Assembly: GCA_018398815.1 (NCBI GenBank)
Contig: CM031609.1
Coordinates: 34,752,511-34,816,510, forward strand
DNA length: 64,000 bases
Source of the DNA: Conus ventricosus
Taxonomy: Eukaryota; Mollusca; Gastropoda; Neogastropoda; Conidae
Direction: 5' to 3'
Within the stretch, counting starts at the first letter, position 1, and every line of letters begins with the position of its first letter. The notes under the pieces are model-generated. The model did no database searches, was not told the origin of the DNA, and saw nothing but the letters and a program-made list of their open reading frames with translations. Of the stretch, positions 62,633 to 64,000 are shown piece after piece. Made by a program: the position numbers and the translations under genes.

Positions 62633-63383
62633 GTGCTCGAGTGGGTGAATCGGGTATAATAAATGCTTCTCATAATGAGCCTTCAGCAAGCTTATAGTCT
62701 CCTATGGGGAAGCAATCTCCAAAGGGGAGAAAACTCACTGGCAAATCATAATTCCTGCTCAGATACCGGTATTTCGAATTCTGGTTGTTTCTCCTCAGTG
62801 ACCGCGAAAGGTTCTCGCCTGACTCCCCTGCTTTCAGTTTTTAAGCAGAACGCTATTCCAGAAAAAGGCTGGGGTGCAATACCATAGTATGTTTGTTGAA
62901 TTTTCAAAAAAACCCTCCAAAGTCCCACCTAAGAACAGAAAATTATGAAACAACAAAATAAGCTACATTTTCTCTTGAAAAGTAGAAACTATAAAAATAA
63001 CACAAGTGCTGAGGGCCATGTTCTTGGAATGAATCCGCAAGGGACTGAACTATAATAAACTAATAAATTCCAAGGGTAAGTAACTGAGCACCATTCCAGC
63101 AATTTTGAGAGCAGCTTGGTGTTGCAATGACTGCAAGAAATATTGACTTATAAACAAATTTTGCTCTTATGTCTTAGACTGACAAAAAATAGGGGAGATA
63201 AGCTTTCATATCTGCAGTGGCACATGATTCTGCCAACTAACAGTATGTGCTTGTGTGGGTGAATGGGGAATAATAAATGCTTCTCAAAATGAGCCTCAGC
63301 AAGCTCGTAGTCTCAAAGGGGGAGACAATCTCCAAAGGGGAGGAAACTCACTAACATATCATAACTCCTGGTCAGATACCGGT
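62633..63383. repeat. About 138-bp direct repeats, 611 bp apart
   Basis: Copies at 62633-62770 and 63244-63383 share AATAAATGCTTCTCA, AATCTCCAAAGGGGAG and CAGATACCGG with roughly 15% differences. The spacing could be a short element with terminal direct repeats, but no coding domain was seen between them. Confidence 0.75.
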
Positions 63384-63384
63384 G

Positions 63385-63445
<61 letters not shown>

Positions 63446-63540
63446 CGTGTGTGCGTGCGTGCGTGCGTGCGTGCGTGTGTGCGTGCGTGCGTGCATGCGT
63501 GTGTGTGTATGCATGTATGTATATATATAAATATATATAC

Positions 63541-63632
<92 letters not shown>
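63383..63632. repeat. (GT)n and (TA)n microsatellite
   Basis: GT/CGTG 63383-63515 then TA to 63632. Confidence 0.94.
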
Positions 63633-63634
<2 letters not shown>

Positions 63635-63668
63635 ACCACACCATCAAAAAGCAAACAAGCAAGCTTTT

Positions 63669-63700
63669 CTTTCCAACGTTTCGGCTCTGGGCCTTGCTCA
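63669..63700 (-). other. Degenerate hammerhead-like retroelement tail motif
   Basis: The minus strand reads CCTGAGCAAGG, CCCAGA, GCCGAAACGTT. The CTGA and GAAAC boxes with a GGC/GCC stem are recognisable, but the essential GA after CTGAN is CA. A similar motif with AA lies at 62548-62575. These resemble tails of other Penelope-type elements. Confidence 0.4.
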
Positions 63701-63958
63701 GGGACTTCTGTATTTAGGTACTACTGAAAAATCAAACAATCCTTAACTCTGTCTTTCTTTGGTTATTACTCAGTGAATTACAGATGGCTGGCACAGGCCC
63801 CCAACAGAGAACAAATAAAAATTTGACAGTTAACAAAGGTGATCAAGTGTTAAACATTTCACCCGTATAGACTCCATAACCAATTCCACCTCCCCCTTCC
63901 CCCAATTCCCACACAGCACCCACACATAGAGACGCATTCACACCCCAAAATACACCCC

Positions 63959-64000
63959 CAACACACACACACACACACACACACAACACACACACACACA
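63959..64000. repeat. (CA)n microsatellite at window edge
   Basis: CA repeat with one AACA interruption reaching the last base. From 63701 to 63958 nothing recognised. Confidence 0.92.

Overview
The window reads as animal genomic DNA, most likely a mollusc and probably a gastropod. Its only recognisable host genes are multi-exon receptors that join CUB, C-type lectin, LDLa and leucine-rich repeat modules to a rhodopsin-type 7TM domain, an arrangement that resembles the pond-snail GRL101 LDLa/LRR receptor class. The rest is introns filled with transposons and very long CA, GA and TA microsatellites. Codon phases match across every predicted splice junction, so the two gene models are the best-supported coding content.

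Layout. Gene A (+) runs from before base 42 to the stop at 26144, with exons at 42-485 and 1105-1601 (CUB modules, the second ending in an LDLa-like stretch), 16171-16400 and 16988-17551 (C-type lectin domain, then LDLa), and 24108-26144 (LDLa, LRR, 7TM). Gene B (-) is its inverted, tail-to-tail duplicate: 60700-60932 and 44430-44985 (lectin, LDLa) and 33508-35542 (LDLa/LRR/7TM). Its CUB exons would lie beyond the right edge. Introns and about 350 bp of 3' flank are also alignable, so this is a segmental inverted duplication. Gene B's last exon carries four single-base indels in homopolymers and gene A one, so either both copies are decaying or the assembly has uncorrected homopolymer errors.

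Insertions. Intron 2 of gene A (1602-16170) holds a Penelope-like fragment, rearranged I/Jockey-type LINE pieces that form an inverted repeat with 2-kb arms, and a 2.6-kb array of a 38-bp minisatellite. Intron 4 of gene A holds a Tc1 element with intact terminal repeats but a frameshifted transposase, and a Ty3/gypsy remnant. The 15.7-kb lectin intron of gene B corresponds to only 588 bp in gene A. It was enlarged by a Penelope-like element with a hammerhead-ribozyme-like tail, a second Penelope copy, and a roughly 6.2-kb element nested inside that second copy.

That nested element (50053-56257) is the most unusual object here. It has about 135-bp terminal inverted repeats whose outer 89 bp are self-complementary hairpins, an A32/FtsK-HerA-like packaging ATPase, and several unrecognised, probably structural, reading frames. 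It looks like an endogenised virus or a Maverick/adintovirus-related element, and it is broken by frameshifts and by a 1000-N assembly gap. No tRNA, rRNA, operon or CRISPR feature was recognised.
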